DNA of 64,000 nt, taken from NCBI RefSeq assembly GCF_013337765.1, contig NZ_VBSB01000005.1, positions 496,001 to 560,000 on the forward strand. The letters are read 5' to 3'. The translations under genes and the position numbers were made by a program. Every line of letters starts with the position of its first letter. Positions within the stretch are counted from its first letter, which is position 1. Of the stretch, positions 24,997 to 36,553 are shown one piece after another. This DNA comes from Mycolicibacterium sphagni. GTDB taxonomy: Bacteria > Actinomycetota > Actinomycetes > Mycobacteriales > Mycobacteriaceae. The notes beneath the pieces are model-generated. The model was given only the letters and a program-made list of their open reading frames with translations. It ran no database searches and was not told the origin of the DNA.

Positions 24997-27579
24997 ATGG
25001 GACGAGGCGTCGGAGGCGCGATGCTGCGCGGCTTCGGGGGGCGCGATCACATCGCGACCGTGGAGCAGATCGCCCACATCGCCCCGCACTGCGTCCGAAT
25101 CACCATGTCGTCGCCGACTGTGTTCGACGATGTCAGCTCCGGCCCGACGGCCTGGCTGCGGTTCTGGTTTCCCGATCCTGCCGGCGGAAAGACCGAGTTC
25201 CAGCGGGCCTACACGCTCGTCTGGGCCGATCCCGACACCGGTCGATTCGCCATCGATGTCGTGCTGCACGAGCCGGCCGGTCCCGCCTGCGCCTGGGCTT
25301 CGACGGCCGAGCAGGGGATGACCATCCCGGTGGTGTCCCTCGGGTCGACGCGCTTCGAGGTCCCCGAGGAACTGCCGGCCGGCTTCTTGCTCATCGGCGA
25401 CTCGGCGTCGATCCCGGCGATCAACTCGATCGTGGCCGCACTGCCGCATGACGTGGACATCGAGGTGTACCTCGAACGCCACTGCGACTCCGACGAGCTC
25501 ATCCCGCTCACCGAGCACCCGCGCCGCCGCCTGCACTGGGTGACTCGAACCGACGACACCTCGCTCGCCGCGGCCATCGAGGACCGGGACTGGTCGAACT
25601 GGTCGGCGTGGGCCGGCCCCGAGGCGGGCGCACTCAAGCATCTGCGTAAGCGACTCAAGGACAACTTCGGGTTCCCCAAGGCCGAGTTGAAGGCCCAGGC
25701 GTACTGGACGCAGGGCCGCGAGATGGGCAGCAACCGCGACCACGAGGCAGCGGCGCCGGTAGCCGAGGTACCCGCCGCCACTCCGCCGCCGGCGCCCGTC
25801 GCCCAGCCCACCGTCGCCAGGGGCAAGTGGCGTTCACAAGCCGGCAAAGACCTACTGGCGCCGGTGAAATCACAGCTGATCGTGGCAGGTGTGCTCCAAG
25901 CGCTGCTCACCCTCCTGCAGCTGGCCCCGTTCGTGGTGCTGGTCGAGCTGGCTCACCAGTTACTCAGCGGCGCAGATCATTCCCGGGTGTGGAACACCGT
26001 GACGGTATTCGTCGTGCTGCTGACCACCGGCACCACACTGGGCGCGGTCCTCGTGCTGTGGCTGCATGTGGTCGACATGAGCTTCAGCGCCGAAGTCCGG
26101 CGGCGCCTGCTCGACAAGTTGGCTCGAATGCCGTTGGGCTGGTTCACCGATCGCGGATCGGGCTCGGTCAAGAAACTCATCCAGGACGACACCCTGTCCC
26201 TGCACTACCTGGTGACTCACGCCGTGGGCGACGCGGTGGCCGCGGTGGTCGCCCCGATCGCGGTGCTGATCTACCTGTTCTCCGTCGACTGGGCGATGGC
26301 GCTGATCCTGTTCCTGCCGATCCTCGTCTACATCGTGACCACCGCGACGATGGTCTACCAGAGCGGACCGAAGATCGCCGAGGCATCGAAGTGGGCCGAG
26401 CGGATGAACGGCGAATCCGCGGCCTTCCTGGAGGGCCAGCCCGTGATCCGGATCTTCGGCGGTGCGGCGACCTCGTCCTTCCGCCGCCGCCTTGACGACT
26501 ACATCGCGTTCCTCAATGAGTGGCAGCGACCGTTCATCGGCAAGAAGACCTTCATGGATCTGGTCACCCGACCGAGTACGTTCCTGTGGCTGATCGTGAC
26601 CGCGGGCACCGGGTTTGTCGTGGCCGGCTGGACGACACCGACGACACTATTGCCATTCCTGGTGCTGGGCACAACATTTGGCAGCCGCCTTCTGGGTATC
26701 GCCTACGGTTTGGGTGGTATCCGGGAAGGCACGCAGGCCGCCAAGCGCATCGCGGTCACGCTCGATGAGGCCGAACTGGGCACACAGCAGCGTGGGTCGT
26801 CGTCCCCGCCTGCCCTCGGGGTGAGGTTCGTCGGCATCAGCTTCGGCTACCGCCCGGGTGTGCCGGTGATCCACGACGTGACGCTGGACCTGGCGCCCGG
26901 GACCGTCACCGCCCTGGTCGGCCCGTCCGGTTCGGGTAAGTCGACCCTGGCGGCACTGCTGGCCCGCTTCCACGACGTCGACGCCGGCGCGATCCGCATC
27001 GACGGCCGCGACATCCGCTCACTGACACCCGACGAGCTCTACACCAGAGTCGGATTCGTCTTCCAGGATGTGCAACTGGTCGCCGGCACAGTTCGCGACA
27101 ACATCGCTCTCGCCCGCCCGGACGCCAGCGCCGCAGAAGTGGCAGCGGCAGCGCGCAGCGCACAGATCCACGAGCGAATCCTGCGGCTGCCAGCCGGATA
27201 CGACACGGTCCTCGGGGCCGACAGCCAGCTGTCCGGCGGCGAGAAACAACGCCTCACCATCGCCCGCGCACTGCTCGCCGACACCCCGATCCTGATCCTC
27301 GACGAGGCCACCGCGTTCGCTGACCCGGAATCGGAATATCTTGTGCAACAAGCGCTCAGTTCACTGATCCAGAATCGGACAGTGCTGGTGATCGCCCACC
27401 GGCTGCACACCATCACCGGGGCCGACCAGATCGTCGTGCTCGACGACGGACGCATCGCCGAGATCGGCACCCACACCGGGTTGCTCGCCGCCGACGGCCG
27501 CTACCGCCGCCTGTGGGACAGCAGGCTGGCCGGTGCGGCCGCGCCGACGGGTGCTCTGACCGGTGAGGCCGCCTGGTGA
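24997..27579 (+). CDS. irtA: IrtA, siderophore importer subunit with fused siderophore-reductase domain
   Basis: An 860-residue inner-membrane ABC half-transporter. Residues ~1-245 form a siderophore-interaction (FAD) domain ([14 protein letters not shown] [30 protein letters not shown]). A Pro/Ala linker follows, then six transmembrane helices (~285-580) and a nucleotide-binding domain with Walker [11 protein letters not shown] (~642), signature LSGGEKQR (~745) and [17 protein letters not shown]. With IrtB it imports Fe-carboxymycobactin/mycobactin and reduces the iron. The ATG at 24997 gives [14 protein letters not shown], aligning with M. tuberculosis IrtA. GTGA couples it to irtB. Confidence 0.96.
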   Translation: MGRGVGGAMLRGFGGRDHIATVEQIAHIAPHCVRITMSSPTVFDDVSSGPTAWLRFWFPDPAGGKTEFQRAYTLVWADPDTGRFAIDVVLHEPAGPACAWASTAEQGMTIPVVSLGSTRFEVPEELPAGFLLIGDSASIPAINSIVAALPHDVDIEVYLERHCDSDELIPLTEHPRRRLHWVTRTDDTSLAAAIEDRDWSNWSAWAGPEAGALKHLRKRLKDNFGFPKAELKAQAYWTQGREMGSNRDHEAAAPVAEVPAATPPPAPVAQPTVARGKWRSQAGKDLLAPVKSQLIVAGVLQALLTLLQLAPFVVLVELAHQLLSGADHSRVWNTVTVFVVLLTTGTTLGAVLVLWLHVVDMSFSAEVRRRLLDKLARMPLGWFTDRGSGSVKKLIQDDTLSLHYLVTHAVGDAVAAVVAPIAVLIYLFSVDWAMALILFLPILVYIVTTATMVYQSGPKIAEASKWAERMNGESAAFLEGQPVIRIFGGAATSSFRRRLDDYIAFLNEWQRPFIGKKTFMDLVTRPSTFLWLIVTAGTGFVVAGWTTPTTLLPFLVLGTTFGSRLLGIAYGLGGIREGTQAAKRIAVTLDEAELGTQQRGSSSPPALGVRFVGISFGYRPGVPVIHDVTLDLAPGTVTALVGPSGSGKSTLAALLARFHDVDAGAIRIDGRDIRSLTPDELYTRVGFVFQDVQLVAGTVRDNIALARPDASAAEVAAAARSAQIHERILRLPAGYDTVLGADSQLSGGEKQRLTIARALLADTPILILDEATAFADPESEYLVQQALSSLIQNRTVLVIAHRLHTITGADQIVVLDDGRIAEIGTHTGLLAADGRYRRLWDSRLAGAAAPTGALTGEAAW

Positions 27580-29330
27580 TCCGCACCCTGATCCGCCTGA
27601 TTCCCGCGCACCATCGCGGACAACTCACCACCTATGTTGTGCTGTCGCTGATTTCGGTCATCCTGCGCGCGGCCAGCGCGCTGCTCCTCGTGCCGCTGCT
27701 CGTCGCGCTCTTCGGCCCGCACCCGGCCGACGCCTGGCCCTGGGTCGGCGCCCTCACCGCTGTCACCGTCGGCGGGTGGGTCATCGACATGACCCTGGCG
27801 CGGATCGGTTACGGCATCGGCTTCACGCTGGCGGACACCACCCAGCACGCAATGGCCAACCGGCTCACCGAAACTCCCCTGCGCTGGTTCACCGCCGACA
27901 ACACGGCCGTGGCCCGCCAGGCAATTGCCGCCAGCGCCCCCGACCTCGTCGGCTTCGTCGCCAATTTGCTCAGCCCGTTCATCGGTGCGCTGCTGCTGCC
28001 CGCCGCGATCACCATCGGGTTGTTCTTCGTCTCCTGGCAGGTGGGAGCGGCCGCCGCGATCGCGCTGCCGTTCCTGCTCGGGGCGCTCGCCGCAAGCCAG
28101 CGGCTGGTCCGTGCCGCCGATGCCGCCGACGCCGCCGCACACAGCGCACTGACCGAACGCCTCGTGGAATTCGCCCGCACCCAGCAGGCGTTGCGGGCCA
28201 GCCGCCGCGTGACGGCCGCGCGCAGCCAGACCGGCGAGGCGATCAACGCCGTGCGTGGAGCGACCCGTCGACTGCTGCTGTTCGGAATCCCGGGTCAGCT
28301 TCTGTTCAGCGTGGCCAGCCAGATCGCACTCATCCTGCTGGCGGGCACGATCACGACGCTGACCCTACGGGGCGACATCGGCGCACCCGCCGCGGTAGCG
28401 CTGCTGATCGTGATGGTGCGGTTCCTCGAGCCGTTCACCGTGCTGGCCGATCTGTCCAGCGCCATGGAGTCATCGCGCGGTCTACTGGACCGGCTGAACA
28501 CCGTCGTCACCGCACCGCTCGACGAGCGGTCGCACCGCGGCCCGGTCCCGTCGGGTGAATCCCGTCCGCCCCGAATCGAATTCCGCTCGGTGGGCTTTGG
28601 CTACCAAGACTCCGAGGTACTCACCGATGTCACCTTTACCCTCGAACCAGGTACCACCACTGCCGTCGTCGGCCCGTCCGGTTCTGGCAAGAGCACAATC
28701 CTGTCGCTGATCGCCGGGCTGCACACGCCCGTGCGGGGACAGATTGTCATCGACGGCACCGACGTCGCCGACATCGATCCCGAGGCCCGGCGTGCGCTGG
28801 TCAGTGTGGTGTTCCAGCACCCGTACCTGTTCGACGGAACGATCGCCGACAACATCCGGGTCGGCCATCCCGAGGCCGGCGACGACACCATCCACCACGC
28901 GATGGCGCTGTCCCGGGTCGACACCATCGTCGAGCGGCTGCCCGACGGCGCGCAGACCAAGGTTGGCGAGGCCGGCGCCGCGCTGTCCGGCGGTGAACGC
29001 CAGCGCGTCAGCATCGCGCGCGCACTGGTGAAGCCGGCCGGGGTCCTTCTGATCGACGAAGCGACGAGCGCACTGGACACCGAGAACGAGGCTTCGGTGT
29101 CCCAGGCGATCCAGGACGACCCGCATCAGCGCACTCGGGTCATCATCGCCCACCGGCTCGATGCCATCCGCAACGCCGACCAGGTCTTGTTCGTCGACGG
29201 CGGTGTGATCGTCGAACAGGGCCGCATCGACGAACTCCACGCTCGCGGCGGACGCTTCGCCGAATTCTGGCGTCAGCAGGAGACAAGCGCCGGCTGGCAG
29301 ATCGCTGCGGACACCTCAGGTCGACTATGA
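27576..29330 (+). CDS. irtB: IrtB, partner half of the siderophore importer
   Basis: A 584-residue ABC half-transporter lacking the reductase domain. Six transmembrane helices (~1-300) precede a nucleotide-binding domain with Walker [11 protein letters not shown] (~366), signature LSGGERQR (~469) and [11 protein letters not shown]. It pairs with IrtA to import ferric mycobactins. The GTG start lies inside the irtA stop, and its own stop overlaps the mmpS start (ATGA), so the four genes are coupled by translation. Confidence 0.95.
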   Translation: MIRTLIRLIPAHHRGQLTTYVVLSLISVILRAASALLLVPLLVALFGPHPADAWPWVGALTAVTVGGWVIDMTLARIGYGIGFTLADTTQHAMANRLTETPLRWFTADNTAVARQAIAASAPDLVGFVANLLSPFIGALLLPAAITIGLFFVSWQVGAAAAIALPFLLGALAASQRLVRAADAADAAAHSALTERLVEFARTQQALRASRRVTAARSQTGEAINAVRGATRRLLLFGIPGQLLFSVASQIALILLAGTITTLTLRGDIGAPAAVALLIVMVRFLEPFTVLADLSSAMESSRGLLDRLNTVVTAPLDERSHRGPVPSGESRPPRIEFRSVGFGYQDSEVLTDVTFTLEPGTTTAVVGPSGSGKSTILSLIAGLHTPVRGQIVIDGTDVADIDPEARRALVSVVFQHPYLFDGTIADNIRVGHPEAGDDTIHHAMALSRVDTIVERLPDGAQTKVGEAGAALSGGERQRVSIARALVKPAGVLLIDEATSALDTENEASVSQAIQDDPHQRTRVIIAHRLDAIRNADQVLFVDGGVIVEQGRIDELHARGGRFAEFWRQQETSAGWQIAADTSGRL

Positions 29331-29764
29331 AAGTTCTTGTTTCAGCCAGGCGCGTGTGGATTCCGCTGCTGCTCGTTGTGGTGATCGCGGCGGGCACCTT
29401 CGCGGTCTACCGGGTGCGCTTGATCTTCGGCTCCCATCAGCTGCCGACATACGCAGGCAGCATGTCCGACGACAAGCGCAAGTCCGATCCCAAACACGTT
29501 GTCTACGAGATCTTCGGTCCCCCGGGAACGGTCGCCGACATCAACTACCTTGATGACAGCGGCACGCCCCACCAGGTCAACGGGGCGACGCTGCCGTGGT
29601 CGGTGGAGATCGTGACGACCGCGCCCGCGATGGCCGGAAACGTGTTGGCGCAGGGCAACAGTGATTCGATCGGGTGTCGCATCACGGCCGACGGGGAGGT
29701 CAAGATGGAGCGGACGACCAACGCGGTGAGCGCCTACGTCTACTGCTTTGTGAAGTCGGCATGA
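29327..29764 (+). CDS. MmpS family siderophore-export accessory protein
   Basis: A 145-residue MmpS protein (MmpS4/5-like): one N-terminal transmembrane helix ([21 protein letters not shown]) and a periplasmic beta-sandwich. Motifs [15 protein letters not shown] and the closing CRITADGEV...[14 protein letters not shown] are diagnostic. MmpS4/MmpS5 with their MmpL partners export mycobactins in M. tuberculosis. ATGA overlaps at both ends put it in the irtAB operon. Confidence 0.93.
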   Translation: MKVLVSARRVWIPLLLVVVIAAGTFAVYRVRLIFGSHQLPTYAGSMSDDKRKSDPKHVVYEIFGPPGTVADINYLDDSGTPHQVNGATLPWSVEIVTTAPAMAGNVLAQGNSDSIGCRITADGEVKMERTTNAVSAYVYCFVKSA

Positions 29765-32616
29765 CGCCGCCGTCATCGCGCAGGGATCCCAGGCCGCTGC
29801 CGCGTTGGATTCGGCGACTGGCCATCCCGATCATTCTGGGTTGGCTGGGACTGGTCGCCCTGGTCAGCATCGTGGTGCCCCCGCTGGAGACCGTCGCGCA
29901 GATGCGGTCGGTGCCGATGAGCTCGCCGGACGCGCCGTCGGTGCAGGCGATGACGCAGATGGGCAAGGTCTTCGGGGAATCCGAGTCGGACAGCTTCGTG
30001 ATGATCGTGCTGGAAGGCGATCAACCGCTGGGACCGGACGCGCACCACTATTACGAAGGCTTGATCCAGAAGCTGCGGGCCGACACTGCCCACGTCACGC
30101 ATGTCCAGGACTTCTGGGGTGATCCCCTGACCGAGGCGGCGGCGCAGAGCTCCGACGGCAAAGCGGTCTACGTTCAGATGAACCTGACCGGCAGTATCGG
30201 TACCACCCAGTCCAACCAGTCGGTGGCCGCGGTTCGCAAGGTGGTGGCCGACAACCCGCCGCCGGCGGGAATCAAGGCATACGTCACCGGACCTGCTGCG
30301 CTGCAGGCGGATATCGAAGCTGCCGGCGGACACAGCATGGCCAAGATCGCACTGGTCAGCTTCGCCGTGATCATCACGATCCTGTTGTTCTTCTATCGCT
30401 CGATCGTGACCGTGGCGCTGCTGATCGCGATGGTGTTGATCCAAGTGGTGGCCGCGCGCGGGATCGTGGCAACACTGGGCTACTTCGACATCATCGGAAT
30501 GTCGACGTTCGCCATCAATCTGCTTGTCTCACTGTCGATCGCGGCAGGGACTGATTACGCTGTCTTCCTGATCGGTCGCTACCAGGAAGCCCGCCAGTCC
30601 GGTGCGGACCGCGAAGCGGCGTACTACGACATGTTCAACGGAACGGCGCCCGTCGTGCTGGGATCCGGCCTCACCATTGCCGGTGCGGCGTACTGCCTGA
30701 GCTTCACCCGAATGCCGTACTTCCAGTCACTGGGACCGCCGTGCGCTGCGGGCATCGTGACCGGTGTCGCGGTCGCCCTGACGCTGGGCCCGGCCATCGT
30801 CACGATTGCCGGCCGGTTCGGGTTACTGGAGCCCAAACGCACGATGCGGATTCGCATGTGGCGCAAGATCGGTGCCGCCGTCGTCCGGTGGCCGGGACCG
30901 ATCCTCACCGCCTCGATGGCGCTGGTCATCCTCGGACTCGCCGCCCTGCCCGGATATCGCACCAGCTACGACGACACTCGATACATCCCCAAAGACCTAC
31001 CGGCCAACCAAGGTTTTCAGGCCGCCGACCGCCACTTCAGCCAGGCTCGGATGAACCCTGAGATCCTGCTGATCCAGGCCGACCACGATCTGCGCAACTC
31101 CGCCGACTTCCTGGTCATCGACAAGATCGCCAAATCGGTGTTTCGGGTTCCCGGTATCGCGCGGGTGCAGACGATCACCCGTCCCGACGGCATGCCGATC
31201 GCCCACACGACTCTGCCGTTCCTCGTCAGCATGCAGAACGTCGGCATGCTCCAGAACATGAAGCTGATGAAGGACCGGATGGCCGACATGAAGCGGCAGG
31301 CCGACGAAATGGGCACCACCGTCACCACGATGCAACGCATGTACGACCTGATGACCAGGCTCACCGGCGTGACACACGACATGACCGGTCAAACCGTCGA
31401 ATTGCAGGGCACCATCCACGAAGTACGGGACCAGATAGCCGATTTCGACGACTTCTTCCGCCCGGTCCGCAACTATCTCTACTGGGAATCGCACTGCTAC
31501 AACATTCCGGTCTGCTGGTCCATGCGGTCGATATTCGACACCATGGACAGCGTCGACACGATGACCGGCACCCTGGACAAGATCGTCGCCAACATCGGCG
31601 AATTGGACCGGCTCTTGCCGCAGATGCTCACCACGATCCCGCCGATGATCACCACGATGAAAAATATGCAGCAGATGATGCTGACGACATACAGCACCAT
31701 GTCAGGCATGTGGAATCAGCTCGACGAGCTGAGCCAGAACTCCACGGCCATGGGCAAAGCCTTCGACGACGCCAAGAACGACGACTCGTTCTATCTGCCA
31801 CCGGAAGTATTCGACAATCCCGACTTCCAGCGTGGGATGCGAAGTTTCATCTCACCGGACGGCAAGGCAGTCCGGTTCATCATTTCTCATCGCGGCGATG
31901 CGGCGACCCCCGAAGGCCTCACCCACGTCGAACCGATCAAGGTCGCCGCCATCGAAGCGGTCAAGGCCACACCGCTGGAGGACGCGAAGATTTCGCTGGC
32001 GGGTACCGCGGCCACGTTCAAGGACATGGCCGACGGCTCGAAATACGATCTGCTGATCGCCGGAATCGCCGCGCTGTGCCTGATCTTCATGATCATGGTC
32101 GTGATGACGCGAAGCCTGGTCGCCGCACTGGTCATCGTCGGGACCGTCCTGGCTTCGTTGGGCGCGTCCTTCGGGCTGTCGATCATCATCTGGCAGTACA
32201 TCTTCGGTATCCCGCTGCACTGGCTGGTACTGGCGATGGCGGTGATCGCTCTGCTCGCGGTCGGCTCGGACTACAACCTGCTGCTGGTGTCCCGGTTCAA
32301 GGAGGAACTACCGGGCGGAATCAAGACCGGCATCATCCGCGCGATGGGTGGCACCGGCAGTGTCGTCTCGGTCGCTGGATTGGTGTTCGCCGCCACCATG
32401 TCATCGATGGTGGTCAGCGACCTGCGCATCATCGGCCAGATCGGTACCACGATCGGGCTCGGCCTGCTGCTCGACACCATGGTGGTGCGGTCCTTCATGA
32501 CACCGTCGATCGCCGCCCTGCTGGGGCGGTGGTTCTGGTGGCCGATCAATGTCATTCGACCCCGGCCTGGTCTCACGAAAGTCGCGCCGGAGGCTTCGGC
32601 TCCGGTGCCCAACTGA
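29761..32616 (+). CDS. MmpL family RND transporter, probable mycobactin exporter
   Basis: A 951-residue RND permease of the MmpL4/5 class: 12 transmembrane helices, two porter domains and the Asp-Tyr proton-relay pairs [16 protein letters not shown] (first half) and [16 protein letters not shown] (second half). A long helical, Met/Gln-rich hairpin (~490-650: [18 protein letters not shown] and similar) matches the periplasmic coiled coil unique to MmpL4/5. The ATG at 29761 overlaps the mmpS stop. Co-location with irtAB behind an IdeR box supports export of desferri-siderophore. Confidence 0.93.
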   Translation: MTPPSSRRDPRPLPRWIRRLAIPIILGWLGLVALVSIVVPPLETVAQMRSVPMSSPDAPSVQAMTQMGKVFGESESDSFVMIVLEGDQPLGPDAHHYYEGLIQKLRADTAHVTHVQDFWGDPLTEAAAQSSDGKAVYVQMNLTGSIGTTQSNQSVAAVRKVVADNPPPAGIKAYVTGPAALQADIEAAGGHSMAKIALVSFAVIITILLFFYRSIVTVALLIAMVLIQVVAARGIVATLGYFDIIGMSTFAINLLVSLSIAAGTDYAVFLIGRYQEARQSGADREAAYYDMFNGTAPVVLGSGLTIAGAAYCLSFTRMPYFQSLGPPCAAGIVTGVAVALTLGPAIVTIAGRFGLLEPKRTMRIRMWRKIGAAVVRWPGPILTASMALVILGLAALPGYRTSYDDTRYIPKDLPANQGFQAADRHFSQARMNPEILLIQADHDLRNSADFLVIDKIAKSVFRVPGIARVQTITRPDGMPIAHTTLPFLVSMQNVGMLQNMKLMKDRMADMKRQADEMGTTVTTMQRMYDLMTRLTGVTHDMTGQTVELQGTIHEVRDQIADFDDFFRPVRNYLYWESHCYNIPVCWSMRSIFDTMDSVDTMTGTLDKIVANIGELDRLLPQMLTTIPPMITTMKNMQQMMLTTYSTMSGMWNQLDELSQNSTAMGKAFDDAKNDDSFYLPPEVFDNPDFQRGMRSFISPDGKAVRFIISHRGDAATPEGLTHVEPIKVAAIEAVKATPLEDAKISLAGTAATFKDMADGSKYDLLIAGIAALCLIFMIMVVMTRSLVAALVIVGTVLASLGASFGLSIIIWQYIFGIPLHWLVLAMAVIALLAVGSDYNLLLVSRFKEELPGGIKTGIIRAMGGTGSVVSVAGLVFAATMSSMVVSDLRIIGQIGTTIGLGLLLDTMVVRSFMTPSIAALLGRWFWWPINVIRPRPGLTKVAPEASAPVPN

Positions 32617-32630
32617 GTTAGATTGCGGGC

Positions 32631-33515
32631 GTGACCCGCCCAACGCCGGGCGCGGGCCGGTTCGCCCCCAGCCCGTCGGCCGACCTGCACATCGGCAACC
32701 TGCGCACCGCAGTGCTGGCGTGGCTGTTCGCCCGTTCGACGGGGCGGCGCTTCCTGATGCGTGTCGAGGACCTCGACGACCGTACCCACGACGAGGTCGC
32801 GCACCGACAGCTGGCCGATCTGGCCGCGATCGGCGTCACGTGGGATGACCAGCCGCAGTGGCAATCCCGGCAGCGGGACCGTTACGACGCGGTCATCTTT
32901 CGCCTGGCCGATCAGGGTCTGGCCTACGAATGCTATTGCAGCAGAAGGGATATCCTCAGTGCGCCACGTGCGCCGCACGCCCCCGAAGGGGCCTACCCCG
33001 GCACCTGTCGCGAGTTGACCGACGCCGAACGCGCCACCAAGCGTGAGGCGGGTCGCCCGCCCGCGCTGCGACTGCGCGCCGACACAGCCGAGTACACCGT
33101 CACCGATCTGCTGCACGGCAGCTACACCGGCGTGGTCGACGATTTCGTGCTGCGTCGCGGTGACGGCGTCCCGGCCTACAACCTGGCTGTCGTCGTCGAC
33201 GATGCACAGTCCGGCATCGACCAGGTGGTGCGCGGCGACGACCTGCTGTCGTCCTCGCCTCGGCAGGCATACCTGGCGAACCTGCTCGGCTATCCGCAGC
33301 CGGTGTACGCGCATGTGCCGCTGGTCGTCAACGCCGAAGGCAAGCGGCTGGCCAAACGCGACGGAGCAGTCACCCTGGCCGAACTCGGCGTGCCCCGGGC
33401 TTTCGGGTTGATCACCGAATCGCTGGGCTGGCCGGCAGCCGATATGGCCGATCTGCTGAAACGCTTCGACCCCGCCGGGCTGCCCCGTGCGCCGTGGGTA
33501 TATCAACCCGTTTGA
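32631..33515 (+). CDS. gluQ: Glutamyl-Q tRNA(Asp) synthetase
   Basis: A 294-residue class I synthetase-like enzyme truncated before the anticodon-binding domain, as in GluQ-RS. It attaches glutamate to the queuosine at position 34 of tRNA-Asp. HIGH-like [10 protein letters not shown] follows GRFAPSP, and the KMSKS equivalent is KRLAKRDG. Zinc ligands are in [10 protein letters not shown] and PGTC. The GTG start at 32631 lies 14 bases after mmpL, so some read-through from the iron operon is possible. A tgt gene occurs 13 kb away in the window, giving it a modified tRNA to act on. Confidence 0.93.
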   Translation: MTRPTPGAGRFAPSPSADLHIGNLRTAVLAWLFARSTGRRFLMRVEDLDDRTHDEVAHRQLADLAAIGVTWDDQPQWQSRQRDRYDAVIFRLADQGLAYECYCSRRDILSAPRAPHAPEGAYPGTCRELTDAERATKREAGRPPALRLRADTAEYTVTDLLHGSYTGVVDDFVLRRGDGVPAYNLAVVVDDAQSGIDQVVRGDDLLSSSPRQAYLANLLGYPQPVYAHVPLVVNAEGKRLAKRDGAVTLAELGVPRAFGLITESLGWPAADMADLLKRFDPAGLPRAPWVYQPV

Positions 33516-33577
33516 TCGCAATCCTTGGCGGGCATCGGGTCCTCAATCCGCTGTAGCCGGACCGGCCCTGTGCCAAA

Positions 33578-34960
33578 GTGTCCACCATGCCGAACCAGAG
33601 GGACATCGACGCGGACGTCGTCATTGTGGGCGCAGGGCTTTCGGGGATGATCGCCGCCCGCAAGCTTCTCGAGGCCGGTTTACAACCGGTTGTGCTGGAG
33701 GCCGATGAACGTGTCGGCGGCCGCATCCTCACCGAGGAAGTCCTGCCGGGTCTGCCGGTGGAACTCGGCGCCCAGTGGATCGGCGATACCCACGAGCGGA
33801 TGTTCGCGCTGGCCGACGAACTCGGGGTCGAGACCTACCCGCAGTTCGAGGACGGCGAGACGTCCTACGAGTTCGGCGACACCGGTGTGCTGCGCGAGAA
33901 CGAGTTTCACACCCGATTCGCCGACGAGCTGGCCGAGCTCGAGCGCGTGCTGCGAAGCCTGGACGAGCTGGCCGCGCAGGTTCCGGTCGAAGCGCCGTGG
34001 CTGGCACCGCGGGCCGCGGAATGGGACGCCGTCACCGCGGGCGCCTGGTACGACGCGCAGGGTCTGTCGACCGTCGCCCGCACCCTGCTGGAGATCTGTA
34101 CGGTCGGGATCCTGGCGGTGCCCACTGCCGAGGTGTCCTTCCTGCATCTGCTCTTCACCATCCAGACCTGTGGCGTGACCTCCGAGCTGTTCGCCGAATC
34201 CGAGGGCGGCGCGCAGACCACCCGGTTCGTCGGTGGCACCAGTGAGATCCCCCGCCGGCTGGCCGCCCTGCTCACCGACCGCATCGTGCTCAACGTCCCG
34301 GTTCAGCTGATCGAACACACCGCCACCGGCGCCACCGTGCACTGCCGCGGTGGATTGGTCGCCCGTGGCCGCCGGGTGATCGTCGCCATCTCACCGACGC
34401 TCGCCGGCCGAATCATGTACGACCCCCCGCTTTCCGGTGTCCGCGACCAGCTCACCCAACGGCTGCCCAACGGCTCGTCGATGAAGGCGTTCTTCGTCTA
34501 CGACGAACCCTTCTGGCGCGCCGACGGTTTCAACGGCCAGCTGATCTCCGACGCCGGCCCGGCCCGGATGTCCAACGACACCTGCATCCCCGGCGATGAC
34601 CACGGCGTGATCCTGATGTTCCTGGAGGGCGATCAGGCCCGCACCTTCGGACGTCTTCCCGAACCGGAGCGCAGGGCCGCGCTGACCGCGGAGTTGGTAC
34701 GCCACTACGGCAGCAAGGCCGCCAAGCCGGAGTTCTACGTGGACGGGGAATGGTCGGATCGGCAGTGGACGCGCGGCTGCTACAACGCCAACCTCGGCCC
34801 CCACGTCTGGACCTCATACGGCCCTGCCCTGAGCGCCCCGATCGGCGTGATCCACTGGGCGTCAACGGATACCGCCACCTATTGGAGCGCGTACATGGAG
34901 GGCGCCGTCGACGCGGGCCAGCGGGCGGCCCAGGCGGTCATCGACGAGCTAACCGGCTGA
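33578..34960 (+). CDS. Flavin-containing amine oxidase (AofH-like)
   Basis: A 460-residue FAD enzyme of the monoamine oxidase family. The dinucleotide-binding motif is VVIVGAGLSGMIAARKLLEAG, then VLEADERVGGRI. The C-terminal FAD motif is IHWASTDTATYWSAYMEGAVDAGQRAA. SMKAFFVYDEPFWRADG and GAQWIG are also family marks. It would oxidise an amine to an aldehyde plus H2O2; substrate unknown. The start is either GTG 33578 or ATG 33587; neither has a strong ribosome-binding site. Confidence 0.9.
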   Translation: MSTMPNQRDIDADVVIVGAGLSGMIAARKLLEAGLQPVVLEADERVGGRILTEEVLPGLPVELGAQWIGDTHERMFALADELGVETYPQFEDGETSYEFGDTGVLRENEFHTRFADELAELERVLRSLDELAAQVPVEAPWLAPRAAEWDAVTAGAWYDAQGLSTVARTLLEICTVGILAVPTAEVSFLHLLFTIQTCGVTSELFAESEGGAQTTRFVGGTSEIPRRLAALLTDRIVLNVPVQLIEHTATGATVHCRGGLVARGRRVIVAISPTLAGRIMYDPPLSGVRDQLTQRLPNGSSMKAFFVYDEPFWRADGFNGQLISDAGPARMSNDTCIPGDDHGVILMFLEGDQARTFGRLPEPERRAALTAELVRHYGSKAAKPEFYVDGEWSDRQWTRGCYNANLGPHVWTSYGPALSAPIGVIHWASTDTATYWSAYMEGAVDAGQRAAQAVIDELTG

Positions 34961-34967
34961 CCAGTAG

Positions 34968-35732
34968 TCAATTCCCGTGCGGGTCAGACGCATTCAACGT
35001 CGCCACGACTTGGTCGTAGTCACCGCGAGCTTCGCCGTACCGCAGGAACTTCACCCTTTCGACCAGGATCTCGTGCGCGTCGGGCTCGCTCTCCAATAGC
35101 CCGACAACCTCGTCGACGAACTCCTGCAGCGGCATCGCGAACTCGCTGTCTTCCTGTCCGGGCAGCAACCCGGTCCGCACGGCGGGCGGAACCAGTTCGA
35201 CGACCTTGACGCTGGTGTCGGCCAGCTGCAGTCGTACCGACTCGCTGAGCATGTGGATCGCCGCCTTGGTTGCGTTGTAGCTGGGTGTCACACGCAGGGG
35301 TGCGAAGGCCAGTCCGGAGGACACGGTGACGATCGTCGAATCCGGTTGCTGTTGAAGGTGTTCGATGAAAGCCGCGATCAACCGGATGGGTCCGAGCACG
35401 TTCGTGGTGACGATGGCCTCGGCCGAGTCGAGGAAGGAGGCCGGTTGATGCCAGTCCTCGATCTTCATGATGCCGGCCATCGCGATCACCACATTGAGGG
35501 CCGGAAAATCGGCGAGCACTCGATCGGCCGCCTTACTGATGCTGGCAGGGTCGGCGACGTCGATACGCACTGCGCCCAACTCCGGGTGCTGCGCGGTGAT
35601 CGCGTCCAGCTGGTCGGTGCGGCGGCCGCCGACGATGACGGTGTTGCCCTTGGCCTTCAGGGCCAGGGCCAGGGCCAGTCCGATTCCGCTGGTGGATCCG
35701 GGGATGAAGATGGTGTTGCCCGAGATTCGCAT
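34968..35732 (-). CDS. Short-chain dehydrogenase/reductase (DltE-like)
   Basis: A 254-residue classical SDR. The cofactor motif is PGSTSGIGLALALALKAKG, the NAG-like loop reads IAMAGIM, and the active-site residues are Ser in VTVSSGLAF and Tyr/Lys in PSYNATKAAI. The sequence resembles DltE-type SDRs. The substrate cannot be told. AAGGAG lies before the ATG at 35732, which decides the start. It is convergent with the amine oxidase, with 7 bases between stops. Confidence 0.9.
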   Translation of the reverse strand: MRISGNTIFIPGSTSGIGLALALALKAKGNTVIVGGRRTDQLDAITAQHPELGAVRIDVADPASISKAADRVLADFPALNVVIAMAGIMKIEDWHQPASFLDSAEAIVTTNVLGPIRLIAAFIEHLQQQPDSTIVTVSSGLAFAPLRVTPSYNATKAAIHMLSESVRLQLADTSVKVVELVPPAVRTGLLPGQEDSEFAMPLQEFVDEVVGLLESEPDAHEILVERVKFLRYGEARGDYDQVVATLNASDPHGN

Positions 35733-35830
35733 TGCCGGTCTCCTTCGCTGAAATGAAAAGCCACGCCTAGGGTTACCTTTTCGAATCGACACGGCAATGT
35801 CGTCAGCGCTGACCGCCAATTCGACCTACC

Positions 35831-35846
35831 TGCTGGCGGTAATACC
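35831..35846. promoter_or_regulatory. Candidate response-regulator site upstream of the LuxR-type regulator gene
   Basis: TGCTGGCGGTAATACC contains GCGGTA, the core also seen at 36984-36998 and, as TACCGC, twice at 38092-38110. It is 54 bases before the regulator start. The recurrence in all three intergenic gaps of this two-component/oxalate cluster suggests a NarL-family binding site; this is inference from sequence likeness only. Confidence 0.3.
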
Positions 35847-35899
35847 CGAGGTCCGCGGTCGGTGAGACACTGAAGGCTCGGTTCGGGTCAGGAGGGCGA

Positions 35900-36553
35900 A
35901 TGGCAGGCACACGCGTGGTCGTGGCCGATGACGATGTGTTGCTGCGGGAGGGGCTGGCCAGCTTGCTCACCCGCTCGGGCCTGGAGGTCGTCGGGCAGGC
36001 CGGCGATGGCACCGAATTACTGGAACTGGTCCGTCGGGAGCACCCCGACCTGGTGGTCACCGACATCCGGATGCCGCCCGCGCACAGCACTGAAGGTCTC
36101 GACGCGGCCCGGCTCATCCGCGAGGAAGCACCGAACACCGCGATCTTGGTGTTGTCGGCCCACGTCGACGTCGACCACGCGCTGGAGTTGTTGTCCGGCG
36201 GTCACGCGATCGGCTATCTACTCAAGAGCCGGGTCACCGACGTCAACGATTTCCTGGACACGATCGGCCGTGTCGTCAACGGTGCGTCGGTGATCGACCC
36301 GGCTCTGGTGACCGAGCTGGTCTCAGCCCGCCGGCGCAACGATCCGTTGGAGGCGCTGAGCAGCCGGGAGCGAGAAGTGCTGGCGCTGATGGCCGAAGGG
36401 TTGTCCAACGGCGGTATCGGCCGGCGCATCTTCGTCACCGAGGGCACCGTGGAAAAGCACGTCCGCAGCATCCTGACCAAATTGGACCTGCCGGAGACCA
36501 ATGACGACCACCGCCGGGTGCGTGCGGTGATCGTCTACCTCGAATCACTCTGA
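35900..36553 (+). CDS. NarL/LuxR-family response regulator
   Basis: A 217-residue response regulator. The receiver domain (~1-125) has the acidic pocket ADDD near residues 9-12, phospho-acceptor D55 in VVTDIRMPP, and the late Lys in YLLKSRV. The C-terminal helix-turn-helix (~150-210: LSSREREVLALMAEGLSN ... VTEGTVEKHVRSILTKLDL) is LuxR type. GGAGGG precedes the ATG. The likely partner is the histidine kinase at 37051. Its 3' end overlaps the stand-alone receiver gene by 19 bases in antisense. Confidence 0.94.
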   Translation: MAGTRVVVADDDVLLREGLASLLTRSGLEVVGQAGDGTELLELVRREHPDLVVTDIRMPPAHSTEGLDAARLIREEAPNTAILVLSAHVDVDHALELLSGGHAIGYLLKSRVTDVNDFLDTIGRVVNGASVIDPALVTELVSARRRNDPLEALSSREREVLALMAEGLSNGGIGRRIFVTEGTVEKHVRSILTKLDLPETNDDHRRVRAVIVYLESL

